Source: Bacteroidota bacterium (GTDB lineage Bacteria > Bacteroidota > Bacteroidia > B-17B0 > Aurantibacillaceae). Taken from it: a stretch of 64,000 nucleotides of DNA. A program made the translations under genes and the position numbers. Shown one piece after another: positions 9,098 to 18,236 of the stretch (position 1 is its first letter; each line of letters starts with the position of its first letter). The stretch lies in NCBI GenBank assembly GCA_013697245.1, contig JACCXH010000038.1:1-64000 (forward strand), written 5' to 3'. The notes below the pieces were generated by a model. That model was given only the letters and a program-made list of their open reading frames with translations, searched no databases and was not told the DNA's origin.

Positions 9098-10192
9098 ATG
9101 AGTAACCAAAACGTCGTTCGGTTTAATAACTCTAATCGACTATTTTACACCGAACTAAAAAAAAGAGTTGATTCTTATTTTAGGGACAATAAAATAAGCA
9201 AAAGCGGTAATATAAATATGTATCTTAAAACCGCATTTATGTTTGCCGCCTATTTCACGCCTTATTTATTAATTACTACTGGTGTTTTCGACAGTAGACT
9301 AATCTGGTTCTTTCTTGCCGTTACCATGGGTTTTGCAAAAGCCGGCATTGGCCTTTGTGTTATGCACGATGCTAACCATGGCAGTTACAGCAAAAACACC
9401 ACATTTAACCGTATTTTAGGCTATGCTACCCTTAACATTCTTGGCGGCCACTCTTTAAACTGGAGAATTCAGCACAATGTAATTCACCACACTTACACGA
9501 ATGTTCATGAAGTTGACGAAGACATTGCTCCTCCGGGCTTTATGCGCTTTGAGCCGCACGCAAAACACAAATGGATTCACAAATTACAATTTATCTATGC
9601 CTGGTTCTTTTACGGCATGATGACTCTAATGTGGAGTACTACTAAAGATTTTAAACAATTGATCCGTTACAATAAAGCCGGACACTTAAAAACAGCTAAT
9701 ACAACTTTTGCAACTGAGTTAACATTAGTAATTGTCTCCAAGTTTATTTATTACGGGTACATGTTACTTCCTTATTTCCTTGTAAAAGAAATGACCTTTT
9801 TAAACTGGCTTTGTGGCTTTTTAGTGTTGCATTACATTGCAGGTGTACTTCTTGCTATGATCTTTCAACCGGCCCATGTTGTTGCAGAAACTGAGTTTCC
9901 TTTACCAACCGAGGAAGGTAATATCGAGAATCATTGGGCAGTACACCAATTAAACACTACCATGAATTTTGCAACCGGCGATCCTGTATTTTCATGGCTT
10001 GTAGGTGGTTTAAATCACCAGGTAGAACATCACTTATTTCCTACCATTTGCCATGTGCATTATCCAAAGATCTCTAAGATCGTAAAAGATACCGCTAAGG
10101 AATTTAATCTGCCTTATTTAGACAAGAAAACCTTTGCAGGTGCTTTATGGTCGCACGAAAAATTACTTTATAAATTAGGCCGCGCGGCTTAA
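9098..10192 (+). CDS. Membrane fatty-acid desaturase (acyl-lipid, delta-6-like)
   Basis: 364 residues. This is a di-iron integral membrane desaturase that introduces double bonds into lipid acyl chains. All three histidine boxes are visible: HDANH (90-94), HNVIHH (126-131) and HQVEHH (307-312), the last with the QxxHH form typical of front-end/delta-6-like enzymes. Hydrophobic segments surround the boxes (about 45-85 and 200-270). There is no cytochrome b5 domain, so an external electron donor is needed. The ATG has an imperfect -7 box upstream (TATCTTTA, 9054-9061). A strong terminator follows, so it is probably a single-gene unit. The exact regiospecificity cannot be read from sequence. Confidence 0.9.
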   Translation: MSNQNVVRFNNSNRLFYTELKKRVDSYFRDNKISKSGNINMYLKTAFMFAAYFTPYLLITTGVFDSRLIWFFLAVTMGFAKAGIGLCVMHDANHGSYSKNTTFNRILGYATLNILGGHSLNWRIQHNVIHHTYTNVHEVDEDIAPPGFMRFEPHAKHKWIHKLQFIYAWFFYGMMTLMWSTTKDFKQLIRYNKAGHLKTANTTFATELTLVIVSKFIYYGYMLLPYFLVKEMTFLNWLCGFLVLHYIAGVLLAMIFQPAHVVAETEFPLPTEEGNIENHWAVHQLNTTMNFATGDPVFSWLVGGLNHQVEHHLFPTICHVHYPKISKIVKDTAKEFNLPYLDKKTFAGALWSHEKLLYKLGRAA

Positions 10193-10210
10193 TTCAATAA
10201 TATCATCTTT

Positions 10211-10246
10211 AAAAAAGGGCTTTATCTAACAATAAGGCCCTTTTTT
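10211..10246 (+). terminator. Intrinsic terminator after the desaturase gene
   Basis: AAAAAAGGGCTTTAT and ATAAGGCCCTTTTTT form a 15 bp stem with one G-T wobble and a 6-nt loop, ending in T6. It begins 19 bp after the desaturase stop codon. Confidence 0.88.
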
Positions 10247-10322
10247 GTTTCCAAATGTTCCTTCTTCTTTTCCAAAAAAACTGTAACTTCGGGTTTGATT
10301 TTTAATCTTATTATTTATTTGT

Positions 10323-11729
10323 ATGGAAAAATTTGATGTAACCATTATTGGAGCTGGTCCCGGTGGATATGTTGCTGCAATTCGCTGCGCACAATTGGGA
10401 ATGAAAACTGCTTTAATAGAAAAATACCCTTCGTTGGGTGGAACCTGTTTAAATGTAGGTTGTATCCCTTCAAAAGCATTATTGGATTCAAGCGAGCATT
10501 TTCATAATGCCCTTCATAATTTTAAAGAACATGGTATTGATATTCCGGAACCAAAAGTAAATATCAAACAAATGATCGAGCGTAAACGCAACGTTGTAAA
10601 AATGACGGTTGATGGTATTAATTTTTTAATGAAAAAAAATAAGATCACTGTTTTTACCGGCCATGGTTCTTTTGTAACAAAAAATCAGATCGAGATCTTA
10701 AAAGCAGATGGTTCTAAAGAACAAATAGAAACTGCAAAAACAATTATTGCCACAGGCTCAAAACCTTCTTCCCTGCCCGGCATCGACATCGATAAAAAAC
10801 GTGTGATCACTTCTACAGAAGCTTTGGAGTTAACTGAAGTGCCAAAACATTTAATTATTATTGGCGGTGGCGTTATTGGTTTAGAGTTAGGAAGTGTGTA
10901 TGGCCGTTTAGGGTCTAAAGTAACCGTTGTAGAATTTATGGACCGCATCATTGCAGGAATGGATGGCGCTTTAAGCAAAGAGTTACAACGTGTACTTAAA
11001 AAAGAATTAAGTTTTGAATTTTTAATGAAACATAAAGTTACCGGTACAAAAGCAAGCGCCAAAGAGGTAACCGTTAGTGCCTTAAATAGCAAAGATGAGA
11101 AAGTAGAAATTAAAGGCGATTATTGTTTGGTAGCTGTTGGCAGAAAACCATACACGGATAATTTAGGTCTTGAAAAAATTGGGGTTAAAGTTGATAATCG
11201 CGGAAAAATTGAAACCGACGATCATTTAAAAACAAGCGTAGATGGCATTTATGCTATTGGCGATGTTATTAAAGGCGCCATGTTAGCACACAAAGCAGAA
11301 GAAGAAGGTGTGTTTGTGGCAGAGCAAATGGCCGGGCAAAAGCCACACATTAATTATAATTTAATTCCCGGTGTTGTGTATACATGGCCTGAGGTTGCCG
11401 CTGTTGGCTATACCGAAGAACAATTAAAAGAACAAGGTAAAAAATACAAAGTTGGTTCTTTCCCATTTAAAGCAAGTGGACGCGCAAGAGCAAGTATGGA
11501 TACAGATGGTTTTGTAAAAGTACTAGCCGATGAAACTACTGATGAAATTTTAGGTGTGCATATGATCGGGCCGCGTACCGCTGATATGATTGCCGAAGCA
11601 GTTGTTGCCATGGAATACAAAGCAAGCGCTGAAGATATTTCACGCATGAGCCACGCACATCCAACATTTACAGAAAGCATGAAAGAAGCTTGCCTGGATG
11701 CAACCGGTAAACGTGCATTACATATTTAA
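10323..11729 (+). CDS. lpdA: Dihydrolipoyl dehydrogenase (E3)
   Basis: 468 residues, full length. This flavoenzyme reoxidises dihydrolipoamide with NAD+ in the 2-oxoacid dehydrogenase and glycine cleavage complexes. The FAD motif GAGPGG is at 10-15, the redox disulfide GGTCLNVGCIPSK has Cys42 and Cys47, the NAD motif GGGVIGLELG lies mid-protein, the second FAD motif is YAIGDV, and the C-terminal catalytic pair is in HAHPTFTE (His446, Glu451). No E1/E2 genes are adjacent, so it probably serves several complexes. purE follows after 10 bp, and the series down to the M28 peptidase looks like one transcript. Confidence 0.95.
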   Translation: MEKFDVTIIGAGPGGYVAAIRCAQLGMKTALIEKYPSLGGTCLNVGCIPSKALLDSSEHFHNALHNFKEHGIDIPEPKVNIKQMIERKRNVVKMTVDGINFLMKKNKITVFTGHGSFVTKNQIEILKADGSKEQIETAKTIIATGSKPSSLPGIDIDKKRVITSTEALELTEVPKHLIIIGGGVIGLELGSVYGRLGSKVTVVEFMDRIIAGMDGALSKELQRVLKKELSFEFLMKHKVTGTKASAKEVTVSALNSKDEKVEIKGDYCLVAVGRKPYTDNLGLEKIGVKVDNRGKIETDDHLKTSVDGIYAIGDVIKGAMLAHKAEEEGVFVAEQMAGQKPHINYNLIPGVVYTWPEVAAVGYTEEQLKEQGKKYKVGSFPFKASGRARASMDTDGFVKVLADETTDEILGVHMIGPRTADMIAEAVVAMEYKASAEDISRMSHAHPTFTESMKEACLDATGKRALHI

Positions 11730-11739
11730 TTTATAAAAC

Positions 11740-12252
11740 ATGAGCTCACCAAAAGTAGGAATTATAATGGGCAGCAAAAGTGATCTGCCAACGATGCAGG
11801 CCGCAGCAGATATATTAAAAGAATTTGACATTGAATTTGAAATCGATATTGTATCAGCACATCGTACTCCCGAAAAAATGGTCGACTATGCAAAAAATGC
11901 TCATATAAGAGGTATACAGGTAATTATTGCAGGTGCCGGTGGTGCTGCACATTTGCCGGGCATGGTTGCTTCTTTAACTCCACTACCCGTAATTGGTGTG
12001 CCGGTAAAAAGCAGTAACAGCATTGATGGCTGGGATAGTTTATTAAGCATTGTACAAATGCCAAATGGTGTTCCGGTTGCAACCGTTGCCGTTAATGCTT
12101 CACAAAACGCAGGTATTTTGGCCGCGCAAATTTTAGGCGCATCAGATAAAGCTATTCTTCAAAAAATAATTGCATTTAAAACTTCTTTAAAAGAAAAAGT
12201 TATTGAAGCAAGTGAGGCTTTAAAAAGTTCGAGTCCTAAAAAATATTTATAG
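11740..12252 (+). CDS. purE: N5-carboxyaminoimidazole ribonucleotide mutase
   Basis: 170 residues. This class I PurE enzyme of de novo purine synthesis converts N5-CAIR to CAIR in the cytoplasm. The diagnostic parts are [13 protein letters not shown] at the N-terminus, SAHRTPEKM (the catalytic His loop), and [11 protein letters not shown] followed by the GVPV and Q-M-P[10 protein letters not shown] strands. The purK partner that usually sits beside it is not in this window. It lies 10 bp after lpdA and 13 bp before the DUF721 gene. Confidence 0.95.
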   Translation: MSSPKVGIIMGSKSDLPTMQAAADILKEFDIEFEIDIVSAHRTPEKMVDYAKNAHIRGIQVIIAGAGGAAHLPGMVASLTPLPVIGVPVKSSNSIDGWDSLLSIVQMPNGVPVATVAVNASQNAGILAAQILGASDKAILQKIIAFKTSLKEKVIEASEALKSSSPKKYL

Positions 12253-12265
12253 TTCCAAATAAAAA

Positions 12266-12559
12266 ATGGCAAAAAGAAATAATCTCATAAAACTGGGCGA
12301 TGCCATTGACCAATTATTTAAACAGGAAAAGCTCGATGTAAAGATCTCTCAATTCACTGTAAAAAATGGTTGGAAAGATATTGTTGGAGAAGTAATAGCC
12401 AAAAGCACAACAGAGATCTTCTTTAATGACAAAACTATTTTTGTAGCATTAAATTCCGCAGCACTTAAACACGAGCTCTCATTTAGAAAAGAAGAAATTG
12501 TTACAAGCGTCAATAAATTTTGCGGCTATAAATTAATCGAACACATTGTTATAAAATGA
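12266..12559 (+). CDS. DUF721 / DciA-like protein
   Basis: 97 residues. The layout is that of short DUF721 proteins: an N-terminal helix (IKLGDAIDQLFKQEKLDVKI), VKNGWKDIVGEVIAKST, then a strand-helix pair NDKTIFVALNSAALKHELSFRKEEI. The family includes DciA, the ancestral loader of the DnaB replicative helicase; whether this short form does that is inference. Its stop overlaps the start of the M28 peptidase gene by four bases (ATGA), indicating translational coupling. Confidence 0.8.
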   Translation: MAKRNNLIKLGDAIDQLFKQEKLDVKISQFTVKNGWKDIVGEVIAKSTTEIFFNDKTIFVALNSAALKHELSFRKEEIVTSVNKFCGYKLIEHIVIK

Positions 12560-13929
12560 AATTATTTAAACTTATCCCCATTTTCTTTTGTTTTGTATCT
12601 TTTTCCCAAAACAAAACTGATTCTATCGCTTTAAAAAGTATCTACAATTATTACCTGACCAAAAGTAAATGTTACTCTAATTTAGAATACCTGTCAACAA
12701 AAATTGGCGGACGCTTAAGTGGTAGTCCACAAGCGGCGCAAGCTGTTATATGGGCAAAAAAAGCAATGTATGAAGCCGGGGCCGATACCGTAATTTTACA
12801 ACCTTGCATGGTGCCACATTGGGTACGCGGTAAAAAAGAAAAATGTAATTTAACTTCTGCCAAATTAAAAATAAATAAGCCCTTAAATTGCGTTGCTCTT
12901 GGAAACTGCGTTGGCACAGGCCCTAAAGGAATTAGTGCATCAATAATAGAAGTAAAAAGTTTTGAAGAATTAGAAAAATTAGGCGCAGAAAAAATAAAAG
13001 GAAAAATAGTTTTTTATAATGTATTCTTCGATCAAACACATGTTAGAACTGGTTCTGCCTATGGCGAAACTGTTAAGTACCGTGGTAAAGGAGCAAGTTA
13101 CGCCGCAAAATATGGTGCCGTTGGTTCTATTGTTAGAAGCATGACCTCTGTTGCCGATGACGAAGCTCACACAGGCAATATGAATTATGATACAACCATA
13201 AGTAAAATAAAAGTTCCAACATTAGCCATAAGTTACAAGGCGGCAGATCTTTTGAGCGAATCGTTAAAAAAAGATGCCGACCTAAAAGTATATATTGAAA
13301 CAGATTGCAAGACTTTACCCGATGAACTTTCTTATAATGTAGTTGGACAAATTACAGGCTCAGAAAAACCAAACGAATTTATTATTGCCGGTGGACATTT
13401 AGATAGTTGGGATAACGGGCAAGGCGCGCATGATGATGGTACGGGTGTCGTTCAAAGTATTGAGATCTTAACCGTTTATAAAACACTTGGCGTAAAACCT
13501 AAACACAGCATTAGGGCCGTTGCATTTATGAACGAAGAAAATGGATTGGCCGGCGGCGATGCTTATGCCAAATTCGCAAAAGAAAAAAATGAAAAACACA
13601 TTTCTGCTTTGGAAACTGATGCAGGAGGTTTTACGCCAAGAGGCTTTGGTGTGGATACCACTTTTGGTTTATATAATTTAGTTTCAAAATGGAAAAGCCT
13701 TTTTGCACCTTATTTTGTGGAGCGTATTGAAAAAGGCGGCGGTGGTGCCGATCTTATTGCGCTCGAAAAACTGAATGTTCCCTGCATAGGTTTTGAGCCG
13801 GATACACAACGTTATTTCGACATTCATCACACTGCGCAGGATACTTTTGATAAAGTTCACAAACGTGAGCTGGAATTGGGCTCTGCGGCCATAGGTGCAC
13901 TTATTTATTTGTTGGATAAATACCAATAA
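12556..13929 (+). CDS. Exported M28-family zinc peptidase (PGCP-like)
   Basis: 457 residues with a short signal peptide (KLIPIFFCFVSFSQ). An inserted PA-like domain occupies about 110-240, then the M28 catalytic core. The zinc ligands are readable: His and Asp in GGHLDSWDNGQGAHDDGTG, the catalytic Glu pair in NEENG, Asp in ETDAGGF, and His in DIHHTAQDT. The order and spacing resemble the plasma glutamate carboxypeptidase/carboxypeptidase Q group. It should hydrolyse dipeptides in the periplasm or outside. The start overlaps the previous stop by 4 bp. Confidence 0.9.
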   Translation: MKLFKLIPIFFCFVSFSQNKTDSIALKSIYNYYLTKSKCYSNLEYLSTKIGGRLSGSPQAAQAVIWAKKAMYEAGADTVILQPCMVPHWVRGKKEKCNLTSAKLKINKPLNCVALGNCVGTGPKGISASIIEVKSFEELEKLGAEKIKGKIVFYNVFFDQTHVRTGSAYGETVKYRGKGASYAAKYGAVGSIVRSMTSVADDEAHTGNMNYDTTISKIKVPTLAISYKAADLLSESLKKDADLKVYIETDCKTLPDELSYNVVGQITGSEKPNEFIIAGGHLDSWDNGQGAHDDGTGVVQSIEILTVYKTLGVKPKHSIRAVAFMNEENGLAGGDAYAKFAKEKNEKHISALETDAGGFTPRGFGVDTTFGLYNLVSKWKSLFAPYFVERIEKGGGGADLIALEKLNVPCIGFEPDTQRYFDIHHTAQDTFDKVHKRELELGSAAIGALIYLLDKYQ

Positions 13930-13967
13930 AACACCGTTTTCTCTTCTAAAAATTGTGCCTTTTTTCT

Positions 13968-13975
13968 TATATTTG
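13968..13975 (+). promoter_or_regulatory. Candidate -7 element of the rocD promoter
   Basis: TATATTTG is an exact TAnnTTTG match 17 bp before the rocD ATG. No clear -33 TTTG is seen at the expected distance. Confidence 0.45.
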
Positions 13976-13992
13976 TATATAAATTTATTATC

Positions 13993-15222
13993 ATGATCGA
14001 GACTATGACAAAAAGCGCCGAGTTAATTGAGTTGGAAGAAAATTTTGGGGCTCATAATTATCATCCTATTCCTGTCGTTCTTGAAAGAGGCGAAGGCGTT
14101 TTTGTGTGGGATGTGGATGGGAAAAAATATTTCGATTTTTTAGCTGCTTACGGTGCGGTTAACCAGGGCCATTGTCACCCTCGTATTGTAAAAGCATTAA
14201 CAACACAAGCCCAGAAATTAACTTTAAGTTCGCGTGCATTTTATAATTCGCTTTTAGGCGAATACGAAAAATTTATTACCAATTATTTTGGTTACGATAA
14301 AGTATTACCCATGAACACGGGTGTTGAAGGTGGAGAGACAGCTATTAAATTGGCACGCCGTTGGGCTTACGATGTTAAAGGTGTAAAAGAAAACGAAGCG
14401 AAAATTGTTTTTGCTAAAGGTAATTTTTGGGGAAGAACATTAGCAGCAATTTCTGCAAGTAACGATCCAAGCAGCTACAAAGGGTTTGGTCCTTACATGA
14501 CCGGTTATGAATTAATAGACTATAATGATCTTATGGCGCTAGAAAGCGCGATTAAAGACCCAAACACCGCAGCATTTATGGTAGAGCCTATTCAGGGCGA
14601 AGCTGGCGTTATTGTACCTTATGAAGGTTACTTAAAAGGTGTAAGAGAGCTTTGTACAAAATATAACGTTTTGTTCATTGCCGACGAAGTACAAACAGGT
14701 TTAGCGCGAACAGGAAAAATGTTAGCATGCGATCATGAAAATGTAAAACCCGATATTTTAGTTTTAGGAAAAGCATTAAGCGGTGGTATTTTACCCGTAA
14801 GTGCTGTTCTGGCATCTAACGAAATTATGTTAACCATTAAACCCGGTGAACACGGAAGTACTTATGGCGGCAATCCTCTTGCCTGCGCAGTAGCAATGGA
14901 AGCATTAAAAGTTTTAAAAGACGAAAAGCTTGCAGAGAATGCAGAAAAGCTTGGAATTATTTTTCGTGAAGAAATGAATAAACTAAAAGCAGAAACTGAT
15001 CTTATTACCACAGTAAGAGGGAAGGGTTTATTTAATGCCATAGTTATAAAAGAAAAAGATGGTAAAACCGCCTGGGAAGTTTGTTTACAATTTGCAGAAC
15101 ACGGCTTATTGGCAAAACCTACACATGGCGATATCATTCGTTTTGCGCCGCCATTGGTTATTACAAAAGAGCAACTAATGGAATGTGTTGCCATTATCCG
15201 TAAAGTGATCTTAAATTTTTAA
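13993..15222 (+). CDS. rocD: Ornithine--oxo-acid transaminase
   Basis: 409 residues. This PLP-dependent class III aminotransferase converts ornithine plus 2-oxoglutarate to glutamate semialdehyde and glutamate. The PLP lysine is K260 in [10 protein letters not shown], preceded by [16 protein letters not shown] with the conserved Asp. [19 protein letters not shown] is the hallmark of ornithine aminotransferase as opposed to acetylornithine aminotransferase. The N-terminus reads [29 protein letters not shown]; an internal ATG five codons in could also be used. The bestrophin gene follows after 13 bp. Confidence 0.93.
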   Translation: MIETMTKSAELIELEENFGAHNYHPIPVVLERGEGVFVWDVDGKKYFDFLAAYGAVNQGHCHPRIVKALTTQAQKLTLSSRAFYNSLLGEYEKFITNYFGYDKVLPMNTGVEGGETAIKLARRWAYDVKGVKENEAKIVFAKGNFWGRTLAAISASNDPSSYKGFGPYMTGYELIDYNDLMALESAIKDPNTAAFMVEPIQGEAGVIVPYEGYLKGVRELCTKYNVLFIADEVQTGLARTGKMLACDHENVKPDILVLGKALSGGILPVSAVLASNEIMLTIKPGEHGSTYGGNPLACAVAMEALKVLKDEKLAENAEKLGIIFREEMNKLKAETDLITTVRGKGLFNAIVIKEKDGKTAWEVCLQFAEHGLLAKPTHGDIIRFAPPLVITKEQLMECVAIIRKVILNF

Positions 15223-15235
15223 GCCCACTAATTAA

Positions 15236-16111
15236 ATGGTAACTTATAATCCCAAAGACTGGCTTAAACTCATTCTTTATTTTCACAAGTCAGATACTTT
15301 TAGAATCCTTCTTCCTGCAATATTAATTTTAGGTTGTATAACAGGTGTTATCAGTTATATTGAGCAAAACCATTTTAATGAATTCTTGCCGAGTAACTTA
15401 ACCATCTTTCATCAGATCTCAGGTTTTATTATTTCTTTAGTACTTGTCTTTCGCATCAATTCTGCTTACGATCGTTGGTGGGAAGGCCGCAAATTATGGG
15501 GTTCACTCTTAAACAACTCAAGAAATTTAAGCATCAAGCTTCACGCTTTAATTCCTGTAAGCGATCTTGAAACACGAAGACAAATTCATACATTGTTAAG
15601 CAATTATGCTTTTGCGGTTAAAGATCATTTACGTGGCAATACGGGTTATTTTGAAATTGAATTTAGTGAAGGACTTAAAAAAGAGGATTTTGATAATGCT
15701 GCGCATAAACCAAATTATATTATTAAACAATTAACCGGTTATATCCTTAACATTTGTAAAAAAAATCCGCAAACACAAAATGATTATCTTATTGTAAGTG
15801 AAAACTTAGATGACATGACCGAGATCTGCGGCTCCTGCGAACGTATTAAAAGCACACCTATTCCATACTCTTATAGTATCTTCATTAAAAAGATCGTTTT
15901 TATTTACATCATCACTATGCCAATTTCATTTGGCCTAACAACAGGGTACTGGTCTATACCAATTGTAATGATAATGTTCTACGCTTTTGCTTCTTTAGAA
16001 TTAATAAGTGAAGAAATTGAAGATCCTTTTGGAATAGATGATAATGATCTACCATTGGATGACATCTCTGAAAAAATAAAAGCTAACACTAAAGAAATAC
16101 TACTACATTGA
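15236..16111 (+). CDS. Bestrophin-family anion channel protein
   Basis: 291 residues. Four hydrophobic segments are visible (about 22-40, 55-72, 215-235, 238-256), with the family signature FRINSAYDRWWEGRKLWGSLLNNSRN after the second and IxxPFGxDxNDLPLD near the C-terminus. Bacterial bestrophins (YneE/UPF0187) are pentameric inner-membrane channels. Its stop codon overlaps the TTG start of the downstream methyltransferase. Confidence 0.88.
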   Translation: MVTYNPKDWLKLILYFHKSDTFRILLPAILILGCITGVISYIEQNHFNEFLPSNLTIFHQISGFIISLVLVFRINSAYDRWWEGRKLWGSLLNNSRNLSIKLHALIPVSDLETRRQIHTLLSNYAFAVKDHLRGNTGYFEIEFSEGLKKEDFDNAAHKPNYIIKQLTGYILNICKKNPQTQNDYLIVSENLDDMTEICGSCERIKSTPIPYSYSIFIKKIVFIYIITMPISFGLTTGYWSIPIVMIMFYAFASLELISEEIEDPFGIDDNDLPLDDISEKIKANTKEILLH

Positions 16112-17310
16112 ACAAATTAAAATACGATTTTTCGCACAGCGGTGATTTTGAAATGAAAGTCACTACCTTTTTTGGTCTTGAAGAAGTTCTTGCTAAAGAA
16201 TTATTACATCTTGGCGGTAAAGAGATAACCGAGTTTAAACGCGGTGTATCGGTTGTAGGCGATATTGGTTTTTTATACAAAGCCAATTTATGTTTGCACA
16301 CAGCTTTAAAAATTGTGATCCCTATCACAAAATTTGAAGCCAATGATGAAAATGAATTTTATGACAACATCAAAAAAATAGAATGGGAAAATTTTATTTC
16401 TGTCACAGATAGTATTATGATTGAAAGTGTTTTAAATTCTGAACTCTTTACCCACTCTTTATTCGCTTGCCAAAAAGCAAAAGATGCTATTGTTGATAGG
16501 TTTCGCGACCGGACCGGTAGCAGACCTGATGTAGATCTTATAAAACCTGCCTTTAAATTATACATACACATTTATAATAATGAAGTTACTTTAAATCTTG
16601 ATAGTAGCGGCGATCCTTTATATAAACGTGGTTATAGGTCTGACATTAATGAAGCGCCAATGAAAGAGGTTTTAGCTGCCGGCCTTGTAAGGTTAAGCGG
16701 CTGGGAAAGCCATTTGGAATTAATTGATGGCATGTGCGGTGCCGGAACAATTGCGATTGAAGCAGCGCTTTGGGCAAATAATATTCCACCGGGATATTAC
16801 CGTTCGGATTTTACTTTCATGAAATGGCGCAATTACGATGAGAAATTATACGAAACAATTTATGATAGCAGCATCAATAAAATTAAAAATACTGATGTAA
16901 ACATTATTGCGAATGATATTGATGAGCCAACCGTAAAAAAAGCAATTACCAATACTAAAAATGCAAAAGTAGATGATGTGATCACCTGCGTTAACCAATC
17001 ATTTTTCGACCTTATGCCTACGCGCGGTGGCGGTGTTGTTATTTTAAACCCTCCTTATGGCGAAAGAATGGAAGTGCCGGAGATAGAAAAATTGTATAAG
17101 GAAATTGGCAATAAATTAAAAAAAGATTTTCAAAATTATAATGCCTGGGTCATTACAAGTAGTCCGGAAGCTATAAAGAGCATAGGCTTGAGACCATCAA
17201 GAAAAATTCATATCTATAACGGATCGTTAGAATGCCGTTTCTTAAAATTTGAATTATACGGCGGAAGCAAAAAAGCGGTGAAGAATCCCGAGACAATGAC
17301 GAAACGATAG
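16108..17310 (+). CDS. THUMP-domain class I rRNA (guanine-N2)-methyltransferase, RlmL-like
   Basis: About 400 residues from a TTG at 16108 that overlaps the bestrophin stop; an ATG at 16153 (MKVTTFFGLEEVLAKEL) would also keep the full conserved core, so the exact start is open. The N-terminal ferredoxin-like/THUMP part spans about 16-165 (HSLFACQKAKDAIVDRFR, RPDVD), then DSSGDPLYKRGYR, the SAM motif DGMCGAGTIAIEAAL at about 210, and the catalytic NPPYGER near 315. This is the YpsC/RlmL-N family that methylates 23S rRNA. The E. coli-type fused RlmK part is absent, as is normal outside gammaproteobacteria. Confidence 0.88.
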   Translation: MNKLKYDFSHSGDFEMKVTTFFGLEEVLAKELLHLGGKEITEFKRGVSVVGDIGFLYKANLCLHTALKIVIPITKFEANDENEFYDNIKKIEWENFISVTDSIMIESVLNSELFTHSLFACQKAKDAIVDRFRDRTGSRPDVDLIKPAFKLYIHIYNNEVTLNLDSSGDPLYKRGYRSDINEAPMKEVLAAGLVRLSGWESHLELIDGMCGAGTIAIEAALWANNIPPGYYRSDFTFMKWRNYDEKLYETIYDSSINKIKNTDVNIIANDIDEPTVKKAITNTKNAKVDDVITCVNQSFFDLMPTRGGGVVILNPPYGERMEVPEIEKLYKEIGNKLKKDFQNYNAWVITSSPEAIKSIGLRPSRKIHIYNGSLECRFLKFELYGGSKKAVKNPETMTKR

Positions 17311-17336
17311 TGTGCAAAATTAGGTTTATTTTTTTT

Positions 17337-17412
17337 GCCACGAATTTCACTAATAGCACAAAACAATTTAATTTTTACATATCTAATTAGTGAAATTGTT
17401 GTAATTAGTGGC
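17337..17412. repeat. Palindromic intergenic element (GCCAC/AATTTCACTAAT type)
   Basis: Inner arms AATTTCACTAAT (17343-17354) and ATTAGTGAAATT (17386-17397) pair perfectly over 12 bp; outer ends GCCAC (17337) and GTGGC (17412) pair as well, with a 10-nt bulge on the right side. It fills the space between the convergent methyltransferase and comB genes and could fold in RNA from either strand. It resembles dispersed repeats I associate with Bacteroidota intergenic DNA, but only one copy is in the window. Confidence 0.6.
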
Positions 17413-17427
17413 TAAAATTTTTCGGAA

Positions 17428-18135
17428 CTACGCTTTCACCAAAAATTTACCCTGCATCACCGGCACAACCGGACATTGATTAGGAGTTAAACAATATTTA
17501 ATATCCCTTTCCAGGTTTAAATTAGCTAAACGATTTCTGTGAGACGAGTTTGCTAAATACTTTACAAGATCATGCTTTGCTATCTTATAAAGATCGATAG
17601 CCGCTAGTGTAGAATCGCAATGTGTATCAAAACCATGTTTAAAGATCAGTTTATCTGCAACGGCACCTGCTAATAAAGTATCTTCCAAATTAAATTTATT
17701 TTTCCATCCGGCACAAACAAAAAGAACTTCCTTTTTTTCTGCATTTAAATAATCAATAATTGCATCTAAATTTAAAAAGCTTCCAATAATTATTTTGCTT
17801 GCTTTTTTGGCGGCTTCAATAGCCTGGGTACCATTTGTGGTTGTTATAGCAATTGTTTTACCTTTTACCTTTGAGTTCATATAACCAAAAGGACTGTTGC
17901 CAAGATCAAAGCCTTCAACGATCTCACCATTTCTTTCTGCTGCTACCATAAACCCGTTGTTTTTGTATTCAAGTGCTTCTTCAACAGTAGCAACAGGTAT
18001 CATTTTAAGTACACCATTATAAAATGCCGTAGTAATGGCCGAGGTTGCTCTTAAAACATCTATAACCACTACAACTGCATCCGGATTATGAAAAAGGGGG
18101 TAAGCCTGGGGGGTATAACAAACTTCGATCTTCAT
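17428..18135 (-). CDS. comB: 2-phosphosulfolactate phosphatase
   Basis: 235 residues, matching ComB from methanogens and its bacterial homologues. It is a Mg-dependent phosphatase producing (R)-sulfolactate. Conserved blocks: VVVVIDVLRATSAITTA near the N-terminus, AAERNGE, GFDLGNSPFGY, the ITTTNGTQAI loop, and FVCAGWKNKFNLEDTLLAGA. None of the other coenzyme M or sulfolactate genes (comA, comC) is in the window, so the source and use of the substrate here are unknown. It is divergent from the gmhA operon and has its own -7 box. Confidence 0.88.
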   Translation of the reverse strand: MKIEVCYTPQAYPLFHNPDAVVVVIDVLRATSAITTAFYNGVLKMIPVATVEEALEYKNNGFMVAAERNGEIVEGFDLGNSPFGYMNSKVKGKTIAITTTNGTQAIEAAKKASKIIIGSFLNLDAIIDYLNAEKKEVLFVCAGWKNKFNLEDTLLAGAVADKLIFKHGFDTHCDSTLAAIDLYKIAKHDLVKYLANSSHRNRLANLNLERDIKYCLTPNQCPVVPVMQGKFLVKA

Positions 18136-18155
18136 CTTTCAAACAATTTCTATAA

Positions 18156-18163
18156 CAAACTTA
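18156..18163 (-). promoter_or_regulatory. Candidate -7 element of the comB promoter
   Basis: On the minus strand the bases read TAAGTTTG, an exact TAnnTTTG, 20 bp before the comB start. The nearest TTG upstream is at about 14 bp spacing, shorter than usual. Confidence 0.4.
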
Positions 18164-18236
18164 ATACTTTAAACTCACAATTAAAAAATTACCTTCAATT
18201 AACGCAAATAGCCATAAAAAAACATAAATTTAGGGC

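Noticed and set aside
10294-10321. TTTG ... TTTATTTG upstream of lpdA as a promoter
   Set aside because: The -7 box does not fit TAnnTTTG and would leave a leaderless start 1 bp downstream.
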